Source: an uncultured Flavobacteriales bacterium (lineage in GTDB: Bacteria; Bacteroidota; Bacteroidia; Flavobacteriales; Crocinitomicaceae). Taken from it: DNA of 17,699 bases. Shown here piece by piece: positions 6,019-13,452 of the stretch. Every line of letters starts with the position of its first letter. Position 1 is the first letter of the stretch. The DNA lies in assembly GCA_946478775.1 (NCBI GenBank), contig CAMLDR010000088.1, positions 1 to 17,699 of the forward strand. The letters are read 5' to 3'. The notes under the pieces are model-generated. The model searched no databases. It was not told where the DNA came from and saw nothing but the letters and a program-made list of their open reading frames with translations. The position numbers and the translations under genes were made by a program.

Positions 6019-9006
6019 TTAATTCTTCACCCAGCGAACCAAAGCAGTTCCTGAAGCAGAAGTCAATCGAATGATGTAAACTCCCGAAACCAATGAATCG
6101 GTATTGAATTCCAATTCGTTTGCAGATTTCTGAACGGAGGTCAATGCAATCTCTTTACCGTCAAGGCCGGCAAATGTTACCTGGATCCCGTTCCATCCGT
6201 TGTTCATATTCAATACTACAGAACTTGTTCCCGGATTCGGGAATACATTCAAATATGCAAGGATTGATTCTTCGATACCCAAAACTCCGTCCACTCCGTC
6301 ACAGTTCTCGTCCACTCCGTTTCCGGTGTTATCTGTTGCTCCCGGATTGATTGCTGCATTTGTATCGTTGCAATCGTCGTCGTTTGTAACATAACCTGCT
6401 GGCTGAACACAATCCATTACAGAAGAAGAAGCATCTCCGTATGTGTCGTTATCCGCATCCTCGTAGTAAGTAACTTGTGTGAATCCTTCGTCTGTATTCC
6501 CGTCACAGTTGTTATCCAAACCATCGCATACTTCCGTTGCACTTGGGTTAATGTCTTCATCCGAATCATCACAATCCTCATTGTTTGTAACTGATCCTGC
6601 GATTACAGTACAAGAAGCTGTTCCCGGAGCATCCGCATCACCGAATCCGTCACCGTCTGCATCCACGTAGTACATTTCTTCCGCACCGATTTGATCGTCA
6701 TTGTCATTACAATCCGTGTTGTCGGAAACGTGATTTGCAGGTTGAAGACAAGCTGTTTGAGAAGATCCGGCATCACCTAATCCGTCGCCATCCACATCTG
6801 CATACCAAACTGCACCAGGGAATTCCTCTTCATTCGTATCGTCACAATCGGTATTGTCAAGAACATATCCTGCAGGAGTTGTACACGCTGTTTGAGAAAC
6901 TAAAGGGTCACCAAAGCTGTCACCGTCTGCATCTGCGTAATATGTTTGTGTCGGAAGTGCATTGATGTTACCGATTACTGTTACGTTATCATGACGGTAA
7001 GTAGATCCTGTCTGACCGATTTCAGTAACATACCATCTGAATTCGATTGCAGCAGTCACGTTATCGAAAGCAGCACCCAGGTTAATAGTATCTGTTCTGT
7101 ACAAATCATTTGGCAATTGTTTCGTAGCAATATCTGTAGCGAAATTATCCAAACTTGAACGCAAATGAGCAATAGGAGTTAATCCTGTTCCACTTGTTTT
7201 GTGACCGAAAATGATGCGGTTCAAATCCAATCCGAAACAGTTTGCAGGTGTAACCATAAAACTATAATACTGATTCACATCTACTGTTGCAGTAGTATTA
7301 AATCCGGAATGATTGAACACATTGCTTGCAGTAGCGCAAGTTAATGCACCTGTTGCACCGTACGGACCAAAAGTAGCGTTCGCAGGTTGAGTCGTTACAT
7401 TTAAAGATGCGGTTACCAACGGACAAGTATTCCCCTGGAATTCATACATTCCTAAAGTTGAACCCAAAGTATTCAAATCAGAACCGTTACAATCTTCGTC
7501 AATTCCGTTGTTTGGAATTTCAGTTCCTCCCGGGTTAATCGCTACGTTGTTATCGTTACAATCCGTGTTGTTTGTTACAGAACCTGCAATTGGTGTACAT
7601 GAAGAAACTCCTGTAGCACTTGCATCTCCGTAAGTATCTCCATCAGCATCCACATAATACATCACTGGTAAACCAATAGCAATGTTTGAGTCGTCACAAT
7701 CGTCATCGTTCGTTACATAACCTACTGGTTGAGTACAATTAACTTGTGAATCTGCTGGATCACCCAAACCGTCACCATCCGTATCTGCATAATAAGTTGT
7801 TCCTAAACCGATGGAAGCATTTGTATCATCACAATCATCGTCATTGGTAACATATCCTGCGATCGGTGCGCAACCTACCTGCGAAACAGCTGCGTTTCCA
7901 AATCCGTCCGTATCAAAATCTTCGTAATAAGTAATCGATCCTGTAATCGTTAAGTTAATCGTGATAATACTGTCACACATTGCTGCGTTTGGAATGGTAT
8001 CCATGTATGTTCCTGAAGCCATATAAGTCTCGTCTCCTGAAGGAACCACATAAGATCCGCAAGCAACCGGAGAAATAGTACTGGTTGTATTGTTTTTGAT
8101 TGTCAGGTTGATCGTAATGATACTGTCACACATTGCTGCGTTCGGGATCGTATCCATGTATGTTCCTGAAGCCATATAAGTCTCATCACCGGATGGAACC
8201 GTATACGTTTGACAAACAGAAGGGGAGATTGTAGCGGTTGTATTACAAGAAACCGCTCCCGCAGGAGTTACATCAGCCCATGTTGAACCGGCACGAATTT
8301 CGTCGATTTCCAAGTTTCCTGTTCCTGAAGATGCGCTTCCTGATTGTCTGAAGAAAACAGAGCCGAAAGTGGTAAATGTCGTTTGTGTTCCTGAATTATT
8401 CGTAACCGTAGGTGTCGGTTCAACTGCTCCTGGTACGGGGTTTACAAATAAGGCAGCTGTATAAGGAGACGTTGTCGTATTTAATTTTACAACCACCAAA
8501 ACAGTTGTCCCAATAGAATAATCCATTGTATATGTTTGAGTTGGTGAACCTCCGGTATAGTTCTGAACACCCAAATTAAATGTTCCTGCTACTGATCCAG
8601 CTTTAATAAAAACTCTTGGCCCAAAAATAGTAACGCCGGAAGTTCCTGAAGTAGTACTAAATCCGGTAAAGTATTCTCCTGAAGCAGATAAGCCTGAAGA
8701 GTTAGATACCTTTAACAAAAAAGAGAAATACCCGGTCCCTGAAATCCCAGTTACAGCCTTGTTATAATCCTGTGCATTTCCACTTACTAGTGTAGCGCGG
8801 TTTCCGATAGAGGTCGCCAACCCGGAATATGACAAGCTAGAGCCATTATCGCTCGCTGTAGTTAACACATTAATAGGCCCAGATGCTCCACTGTGTATTG
8901 ACCAGCTGTTCGCATCCAAAGTGTTTGAATAATTAAATTGATCTAAAATTTGGGTAAACCCAAAACCGCTAAACAATAAAATAGGTATTAGTAAAAGTCT
9001 TTTCAT
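6019..9006 (-). CDS. large secreted MopE-like repeat protein with T9SS type A sorting domain
   Basis: This 995-residue protein is predicted to cross the inner membrane by a signal peptide (1-19, MKRLLLIPILLFSGFGFTQ) and reach the cell surface or medium by the type IX secretion system. About 20-248 look like a beta-sandwich. At 253-354 there are two 51-residue repeats, and at 358-511 three Asp-rich repeats of the YYxDxDGDxxGD...DCDD form (MopE-like, putative metal-binding). A separate domain occupies about 512-686, and four more such repeats fill 687-907. The C-terminus (about 916-995) has VFPNPG (921-926) and GVYIIRL, the T9SS type A pattern. The frame opens at a TTG at 9024, but ATG 9006 is chosen: it starts a proper signal peptide and the -7 box overlaps the TTG. 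The Asp repeats suggest calcium binding. Ligand and role are unknown. Confidence 0.88.
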   Translation of the reverse strand: MKRLLLIPILLFSGFGFTQILDQFNYSNTLDANSWSIHSGASGPINVLTTASDNGSSLSYSGLATSIGNRATLVSGNAQDYNKAVTGISGTGYFSFLLKVSNSSGLSASGEYFTGFSTTSGTSGVTIFGPRVFIKAGSVAGTFNLGVQNYTGGSPTQTYTMDYSIGTTVLVVVKLNTTTSPYTAALFVNPVPGAVEPTPTVTNNSGTQTTFTTFGSVFFRQSGSASSGTGNLEIDEIRAGSTWADVTPAGAVSCNTTATISPSVCQTYTVPSGDETYMASGTYMDTIPNAAMCDSIITINLTIKNNTTSTISPVACGSYVVPSGDETYMASGTYMDTIPNAAMCDSIITINLTITGSITYYEDFDTDGFGNAAVSQVGCAPIAGYVTNDDDCDDTNASIGLGTTYYADTDGDGLGDPADSQVNCTQPVGYVTNDDDCDDSNIAIGLPVMYYVDADGDTYGDASATGVSSCTPIAGSVTNNTDCNDNNVAINPGGTEIPNNGIDEDCNGSDLNTLGSTLGMYEFQGNTCPLVTASLNVTTQPANATFGPYGATGALTCATASNVFNHSGFNTTATVDVNQYYSFMVTPANCFGLDLNRIIFGHKTSGTGLTPIAHLRSSLDNFATDIATKQLPNDLYRTDTINLGAAFDNVTAAIEFRWYVTEIGQTGSTYRHDNVTVIGNINALPTQTYYADADGDSFGDPLVSQTACTTPAGYVLDNTDCDDTNEEEFPGAVWYADVDGDGLGDAGSSQTACLQPANHVSDNTDCNDNDDQIGAEEMYYVDADGDGFGDADAPGTASCTVIAGSVTNNEDCDDSDEDINPSATEVCDGLDNNCDGNTDEGFTQVTYYEDADNDTYGDASSSVMDCVQPAGYVTNDDDCNDTNAAINPGATDNTGNGVDENCDGVDGVLGIEESILAYLNVFPNPGTSSVVLNMNNGWNGIQVTFAGLDGKEIALTSVQKSANELEFNTDSLVSGVYIIRLTSASGTALVRWVKN
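6286..6948 (-). repeat. second block of four MopE-like Asp-rich repeats (coding)
   Basis: Residues 687-907 of the T9SS type A protein hold four units. Each has an opening aromatic pair and D-D-D cluster such as YYADADGDSFGD, a single cysteine about 12-14 residues later, an AGYV/AGSV-type strand, and a closing DCDD or DCND. Two units end with extra Asn/Asp-Cys motifs (DNNCDGNTDEG and DENCDGVDG). The cysteine pair per unit may form a disulphide, with the Asp clusters as calcium ligands by analogy with thrombospondin type 3 repeats. Confidence 0.85.
7474..7935 (-). repeat. first block of three MopE-like Asp-rich repeats (coding)
   Basis: Residues 358-511 of the T9SS type A protein hold three units of about 43-60 residues: YYEDFDTDGFGN, YYADTDGDGLGD and YYVDADGDTYGD starts, each ending in DCDD or DCND. 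The third continues into a DEDCNGSD closing motif. This block is separated from the later four units by a non-repeat domain at about 512-686. Confidence 0.85.
7945..8250 (-). repeat. two tandem 51-residue repeats (153-bp units, coding)
   Basis: Residues 253-303 and 304-354 of the T9SS type A protein are tandem copies. The last 34 residues of each unit (270-303 and 321-354, starting VPSGDETYMASG and ending DSIITINLTI) are identical. At the DNA level the copies are also very close but carry several synonymous differences, for example around 7980-8000 against 8133-8153, so the duplication is recent but not brand new, or the protein sequence is under selection. Confidence 0.85.
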
Positions 9007-9021
9007 TTTTGAAATTTTTCC

Positions 9022-9029
9022 CAAAGGTA
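9022..9029 (-). promoter_or_regulatory. -7 box for the T9SS type A gene
   Basis: TACCTTTG on the minus strand matches TAnnTTTG and ends 15 bases before ATG 9006. No TTTG lies 19-20 bases upstream, so the -33 element is weak. The box overlaps the TTG at 9022-9024, which argues against that TTG as the start. Confidence 0.55.
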
Positions 9030-9165
9030 TGAAAAGACGAAGCTATCTTCCTAAAAATTTTCTAGTTCAAACGAAACAAGCTAAATTTTAGTAAAAAAAT
9101 TAGTATCTGATTTACAGGTGATTAACAACTACTAAATCGATTTAAATCGACGTGTTACCAAATCA

Positions 9166-9753
9166 TTAAGCTTTCTGTTGCTCCATTAAGCGGGCTACGT
9201 ATTTCCCGATAATATCAAATTCCAGATTGATTTTGCTGCCCACTTTGAACGCATGGAAATTGGTGTGCTCATAGGTATAAGGAATGATATGGACTGAGAA
9301 TAATCCCTTCTCGGAATCAACAACCGTTAGACTCACTCCGTTGACAGTAATAGATCCTTTTGCGACGGTTGGCTGGTCAAAATCGTATTGAAATGTATAC
9401 TTCCAGCTGCCGTTCAGGTCTTCCACAGAAACACAGGTTGCAGTGGTATCCACATGCCCCTGGACAATATGTCCGTCGAGGCGTGCGCCCAGCAGCATAC
9501 AGCGCTCCAGGTTCACTTTCGAACCCACTTCCAGGTCTCCGAGGTTGGTTTTTTCCAGCGTTTCCTGAATGGCTGTGACCACATAGGAATCCCCTTCGAG
9601 CTTTACGACCGTCAGACAGCAGCCGTTATGCGCTACACTCTGATCTATTTTTAATTCGTGTGTGATGGTAGATTCTACCGTAAAATGAACATTGCTTTGA
9701 TCTTTTTCAATCGCACGGATGGTTCCAAGCGTTTCGATAATACCTGTAAACAT
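9166..9753 (-). CDS. ribE: riboflavin synthase (alpha subunit)
   Basis: This cytoplasmic enzyme dismutates two 6,7-dimethyl-8-ribityllumazine molecules into riboflavin and the pyrimidinedione that is recycled. The 195 residues form the usual two homologous lumazine-binding barrels. The first opens with MFTGIIE and carries HNGCCLTVV (42-50). The second begins near DGHIVQGHVD (93-102) and carries the matching VNGVSLTVV (137-145). A C-terminal trimerisation-type helix follows FDIIGKYVARLME. The start at ATG 9751-9753 is 6 bases after the stop of the polysaccharide ligase-like gene, so riboflavin synthase appears to be expressed from the surface-polysaccharide operon. No other rib gene is in the window. 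The 159-bp gap beyond its stop has no strong terminator, only the palindrome CGATTTAAATCG at 9138-9149. Confidence 0.96.
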   Translation of the reverse strand: MFTGIIETLGTIRAIEKDQSNVHFTVESTITHELKIDQSVAHNGCCLTVVKLEGDSYVVTAIQETLEKTNLGDLEVGSKVNLERCMLLGARLDGHIVQGHVDTTATCVSVEDLNGSWKYTFQYDFDQPTVAKGSITVNGVSLTVVDSEKGLFSVHIIPYTYEHTNFHAFKVGSKINLEFDIIGKYVARLMEQQKA

Positions 9754-9759
9754 GGAGGA

Positions 9760-11202
9760 TTACTTTGAGTTTTGGCGCTCCATATGGTTGAGTCGCGCTC
9801 TTAAAGCTATAAAGATAGCACACATTGCCCAAATAGGAACAGCTGCTTTATCTGTATCTAAAAAATTATTCAGGAATCCGTGAATAAAATAGGTCGACAG
9901 AGAAATAATGAAACCCATTAACAAGGTTTTTATTTCGCGGTCTTCTTCCGGCCATTTATTGTAGAGTGTAATTCCCTCGTAAAAAATGGCTGCAACGATT
10001 GCCAGCATACTCAGCATTCCAATCCAGCCCATTTCAGCCAAAGGTCCCAAATATTCACTGTGTGCATTTCCCATATTCCCGAAATTGGTGGAAATGATCG
10101 TCAGGTTCTCCGGTCGCTGGAAACGCGCATATTCAAAAGAGTACATTCCCGGACCAAATCCAACCCAGGGACGTTCCCTGAACATATCAACAGCACAGTT
10201 CCAGCGATTGATACGCTCCAGGTTGGAAGCGTCTGTAGTCACATTGGTTGCGCTCTGCAAACGTTCTCCGAATTCTTCGGTGGTATGTTCGTATTTGTTT
10301 CGTGCCAGGTCCTGTTGAATAGCATCCCAGGAAACCCAGATATAGAGCCCAACGACCAGTGTAATTCCGGCAATCCAGGAGAATTTTACTTTGAAGCGGA
10401 TCAGCAGCCAGATCACCAGGCCTAAAAATACACTTAACCAGGCTGCGCGGGTATAGCTGAAATACAATCCTAAAAGAGAAATGACCATGAACCCGATCAG
10501 GATAAATTGCAGCAAAGCACTGTGTTTCCTTGAAAAGTAAAACGAGAAGATCAAAGGAACGACTAAAGCCACCAAAGCACCATAGATCGTATGGTCTTTA
10601 AAAAACGGCCACATCACCCAGTGACTTTCCTTCTCCCCGAAACGGTAGGATGCATGCACCAAAATGGTATACGTTATCGCTACAATCATCGCAGACAGGA
10701 ACAACCAAAGGAACCAACGAATTTTTTTCGGCTCATAGAAAACCGAACTTCCGTAGAATAAGATCGGGATAATGAACCAAAGGCGCGCTAAAAGGAATTT
10801 TAAGGAGGTCGTGGTATTCTCACTGGTAATCGAAGTGAAAAAGACCCAAACGAGGTAGAACACAACCATCCAAACAATGGGCGAATTCCGTAAATAGGCC
10901 GGGAAAACCGGATACCGGAGGTTTTGGATCAGCAAGAGGATCATCGTTCCGAAGAGCAGTGGTTCTGTTGGCACAAATAATCCGAAACTGTCTGTATATT
11001 CTTCAATATTAATAGACAAGGGTGTTGCGGCCAGGATAAAAAAGAAGGTGTACTCCGTATAAAACAGCGCAACGAACAGGACAATTAAAGCATAGGGAAT
11101 GAGCGGAATGTATTCGTTATCGAACCAAAATCCGTAACCCAGCAAACCGACAAACGCCAGTCCGAGGATCAATACTAAACTATTTTCCCTTAAAAAAGCC
11201 AC
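9760..11202 (-). CDS. O-antigen ligase/polymerase-like (Wzy_C, WaaL-type) membrane protein
   Basis: This 480-residue protein has about 10-12 hydrophobic segments and the architecture of the O-antigen ligase/polymerase family, which transfers or polymerises undecaprenol-linked glycans on the periplasmic side. Useful motifs are SYTRAAWL (249-256) and a long periplasmic loop at about 290-385. The loop holds ERINRWNCAVDMF (329-341), WVGFGPGMYSFEY (346-358) and GNAHSEYLGPLAEMG (378-392); H381 is a candidate equivalent of the catalytic histidine of WaaL. Ligase and polymerase cannot be told apart from sequence alone. The start is GTG at 11200-11202, 2 bases after the Wzz-like gene's stop; no ATG lies near. 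Its place between a chain-length protein and ribE marks it as the middle gene of the operon. Confidence 0.85.
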   Translation of the reverse strand: MAFLRENSLVLILGLAFVGLLGYGFWFDNEYIPLIPYALIVLFVALFYTEYTFFFILAATPLSINIEEYTDSFGLFVPTEPLLFGTMILLLIQNLRYPVFPAYLRNSPIVWMVVFYLVWVFFTSITSENTTTSLKFLLARLWFIIPILFYGSSVFYEPKKIRWFLWLFLSAMIVAITYTILVHASYRFGEKESHWVMWPFFKDHTIYGALVALVVPLIFSFYFSRKHSALLQFILIGFMVISLLGLYFSYTRAAWLSVFLGLVIWLLIRFKVKFSWIAGITLVVGLYIWVSWDAIQQDLARNKYEHTTEEFGERLQSATNVTTDASNLERINRWNCAVDMFRERPWVGFGPGMYSFEYARFQRPENLTIISTNFGNMGNAHSEYLGPLAEMGWIGMLSMLAIVAAIFYEGITLYNKWPEEDREIKTLLMGFIISLSTYFIHGFLNNFLDTDKAAVPIWAMCAIFIALRARLNHMERQNSK

Positions 11203-11204
11203 GC

Positions 11205-12200
11205 TTAAGACAACTTGCGAAGTTCCCTGATCTTGTCCTGGATTAACAATAAGAAGACCATAAACACAAACGTCCCGAAGGTGGCAAGTAACATAATGAT
11301 CAATCGTTTCGGCTTGTCTTTCTTGTCTGCTTTCACCGCCCGTTCCACGATAAACTTGTGATTGAACTGGGTATTTGCATCCGATTCAGCCTGTTCGTAT
11401 GACAAGGCGAAGTCTGCTAGTTTCATGATCTTTTCATTCCGCACGTATTCCAATCCGTCGAATACCGCCCCGAACTCCAGGTTGATATCAATACGTCTTT
11501 TGAAATCTGCTTTATCCGCCGGATTCTTCGCTTCCACATAAGCCTGGAATAGGTTTGCACGACCTTCCAAGGGAACAACTCCCAAAGATGCCAATGAATC
11601 CAATTGATCCAAAACCGCTTCTTTATCGCGTTCCAATTGCTCTTTCTTCCGTTTGTTGATCTCAAAAGCCGGAACGGTACGTTCCATGACCATTTCGTTC
11701 TTAACGGTATCGATCAAATCCACAATTTCGTTTGCCATATCGGCCGCCAGTTGCGCGTCCTTATCCAATACATCAATTTGAATGGAACCGTAACGTGTGC
11801 GTACGAACAAGATATGACTGTTGTATTCCTTTACCAATTTGTAGTGTTTGTTCGCGTCCGAATCATCAATGTCGTAATGTTTCATCAGATCGAATTTCTG
11901 AACCACTTTATCGCGCACTTTGGAAGATTGCAGGATTTGGATCAATTGTTCGGCCTGTTCCTCTTCACCGAAGTCCATGGAGGAAGCTTTTGCATTTCGC
12001 TGCTCAGAGAACGATACCGTACTGGTTGCCGCAGGGAATACGATGGCAGTTGATCGATACAAAGGGGTCATCAGGAAAGCAACAAGCGTAGAAACTACCA
12101 GTCCGGCAGCAGTAACGATGATCAATATTTTACGCTTAGCCCATAATGTAACGAATAGATTCATTCGTTGTTCCTGCATTACCTTGCTGCCTTCTTCCAT
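11205..12200 (-). CDS. Wzz-type polysaccharide chain-length determinant protein
   Basis: Such proteins sit in the inner membrane with a large periplasmic coiled-coil domain and set the modal length of O-antigen or exopolysaccharide. The 331 residues show an N-terminal membrane helix (about 24-45) followed by PLYRSTAIVFPA (46-57), a Wzz hallmark. A long charged helical region follows, for example NKRKKEQLERDKEAVLDQL, and a second membrane helix at about 299-320 is preceded by KPKR. There is no C-terminal tyrosine-kinase domain. The frame opens at TTG 12212, but ATG 12198-12200 is preferred: it lies 22 bases after a consensus promoter and is a stronger start codon. It is the first gene of the operon with the ligase-like protein and ribE. 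Confidence 0.87.
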   Translation of the reverse strand: MEEGSKVMQEQRMNLFVTLWAKRKILIIVTAAGLVVSTLVAFLMTPLYRSTAIVFPAATSTVSFSEQRNAKASSMDFGEEEQAEQLIQILQSSKVRDKVVQKFDLMKHYDIDDSDANKHYKLVKEYNSHILFVRTRYGSIQIDVLDKDAQLAADMANEIVDLIDTVKNEMVMERTVPAFEINKRKKEQLERDKEAVLDQLDSLASLGVVPLEGRANLFQAYVEAKNPADKADFKRRIDINLEFGAVFDGLEYVRNEKIMKLADFALSYEQAESDANTQFNHKFIVERAVKADKKDKPKRLIIMLLATFGTFVFMVFLLLIQDKIRELRKLS

Positions 12201-12222
12201 ATCTCGATTCAATTAAGAGTTG

Positions 12223-12253
12223 CAAATTTATCCCAAATTAGGCAATAGCCAAA
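12223..12253 (-). promoter_or_regulatory. promoter of the wzz-like/ligase-like/ribE operon
   Basis: On the minus strand TTTG (12250-12253) is followed after exactly 19 bases by TAAATTTG (12223-12230), a perfect Bacteroidota consensus. The box ends 22 bases before ATG 12200. It shares a 217-bp divergent intergenic region with the bestrophin gene. Confidence 0.72.
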
Positions 12254-12393
12254 TTCTATTGCTCAATCGACGAAAAAATCACTGATTGTAGTATTTATAA
12301 AGGGTAAAACCGGATCTGTCAGTTATCCGGATTTATCCACCGTGCAGATTAACGCGTTTTTCCCCGGAAAATTATCCTAGTGCCAAAATTGAT

Positions 12394-12401
12394 TATTTTT
12401 G
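12394..12401 (+). promoter_or_regulatory. -7 box for the bestrophin-family gene
   Basis: TATTTTTG fits TAnnTTTG and ends 16 bases before ATG 12418. No TTTG is found 19-20 bases upstream, so only the -7 half of the promoter is visible. Confidence 0.5.
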
Positions 12402-12417
12402 CTATTCAAATCAACAA

Positions 12418-13296
12418 ATGATAAAGTACAATCCTAAAAGCTGGCTCACATTAATTTTTCATCTCACAAAAAGTGATACGCTCACTATTCTTTGGAAGGA
12501 GTTGATCTTTATCTTCCTCTTTACGTTGGGAATTGCATTTTTTGAGATCCATTTTTTCGCGGATGCCATCGTCCTGGAGAAATTATTTGCCGTTTATTCC
12601 ATTTTGGGATTTGTCTTATCGCTTCTATTGGTTTTCAGAACAAATACCGCATACGATCGTTGGTGGGAGGGCCGCAAAAATTGGGGACAATTAGTCAACG
12701 ATTCCCGAAATTTTGCCGTTAAATTAACCGCTTTGGAATTGTCTGCTAAAGACAATCATTTCTTTGGTAAACACATTGGGAATTTTGCCCTGTGTATCAA
12801 AGAACACCTGCGTGACGGCACCAATTTTGAATTATTGGATCTCACTCCGGAAGAAAAAACATTTCTTGAAAATCTCGACCACATTCCTTCCGGGATCGTG
12901 GAACTCATGTACAAACGTCTGAATGACCTGAAGAAAACCGGAGTTCTGTCGGAAGAAGATGTGCTGCGCCTGGATCGCAACCTGAACGGATTCCTGGATT
13001 GTGTAGGTGCCTGTGAACGCATCAAAAACACTCCGATTCCTTATTCTTATTCCATGTTCTTCAAAAAGTTCATTTTTACTTATGTGGTCACACTTCCTTT
13101 TGCCTTTGTGGTGAATTTCGGATACTATTCTGCAATCATTGCCACTTTTATTTTCTATGTACTGGTCAGTATCGAGATCCTGGCAGAAGAAATCGAAGAC
13201 CCTTTCGGAACAGATGATAACGATCTTCCGACCGATGAAATGGCAGACCGTATCCAGGGAATTGTGAAAACGATTTTGGACAAGTCTACCGTATAA
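12418..13296 (+). CDS. bestrophin-family ion channel (UPF0187)
   Basis: This is a membrane protein of 292 residues in the bacterial bestrophin family, pentameric channels that in different members pass cations or anions. The hallmark FRTNTAYDRWWEGRKNWG is at 73-90, after two hydrophobic helices (about 28-48 and 55-72). Further family motifs are CERIKNTPIPYSY (199-211) at the start of the third membrane region (about 217-253) and EIEDPFGTDDNDLP (258-271) near the C-terminus. The start at ATG 12418 agrees with the -7 box. It is transcribed divergently from the polysaccharide operon, and its 156-bp downstream gap shows no clear hairpin. Ion preference cannot be read from this sequence. Confidence 0.93.
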   Translation: MIKYNPKSWLTLIFHLTKSDTLTILWKELIFIFLFTLGIAFFEIHFFADAIVLEKLFAVYSILGFVLSLLLVFRTNTAYDRWWEGRKNWGQLVNDSRNFAVKLTALELSAKDNHFFGKHIGNFALCIKEHLRDGTNFELLDLTPEEKTFLENLDHIPSGIVELMYKRLNDLKKTGVLSEEDVLRLDRNLNGFLDCVGACERIKNTPIPYSYSMFFKKFIFTYVVTLPFAFVVNFGYYSAIIATFIFYVLVSIEILAEEIEDPFGTDDNDLPTDEMADRIQGIVKTILDKSTV

Positions 13297-13452
13297 TTAG
13301 TCTCCAATTCTTGAAACGAATAAACCATACTGCGGTTTGCAACGCTTTAATGCATCCGGCAAATCCATTTCCTCCATTCCTGTAAATCTTTAAAATAAAA
13401 CAGTAACTTAGCAACAGATCAACCCCTTACACTTACTTCTTTCTTTCGCATA

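Noticed and set aside
6120..7158. Several plus-strand frames opposite the T9SS type A gene
   Set aside because: They are antisense shadows of the biased, repetitive Asp/Gly/Asn coding sequence; their peptides are Ser/Pro-rich low complexity.
6283..7935. Regularly spaced similar blocks that could suggest a CRISPR array
   Set aside because: The blocks are in frame, vary in length, and encode the YYxDxDGDxxGD...DCDD protein repeats. There are no identical direct repeats with unique spacers and no cas genes.
9007..9024. TTG start at 9022-9024 giving six extra residues on the T9SS type A protein
   Set aside because: It would place the -7 promoter box over the start codon and add residues ahead of a good signal peptide; ATG 9006 fits both.
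9138..9149. 12-bp palindrome CGATTTAAATCG beyond ribE as a terminator or operator
   Set aside because: It is AT-rich with no loop and no adjacent U-tract on the minus strand. It could be chance in an AT-rich gap; I record it but do not call it.
12201..12212. TTG start at 12210-12212 for the Wzz-like protein
   Set aside because: ATG 12198-12200 is four codons downstream, is a stronger codon, and loses no conserved sequence.
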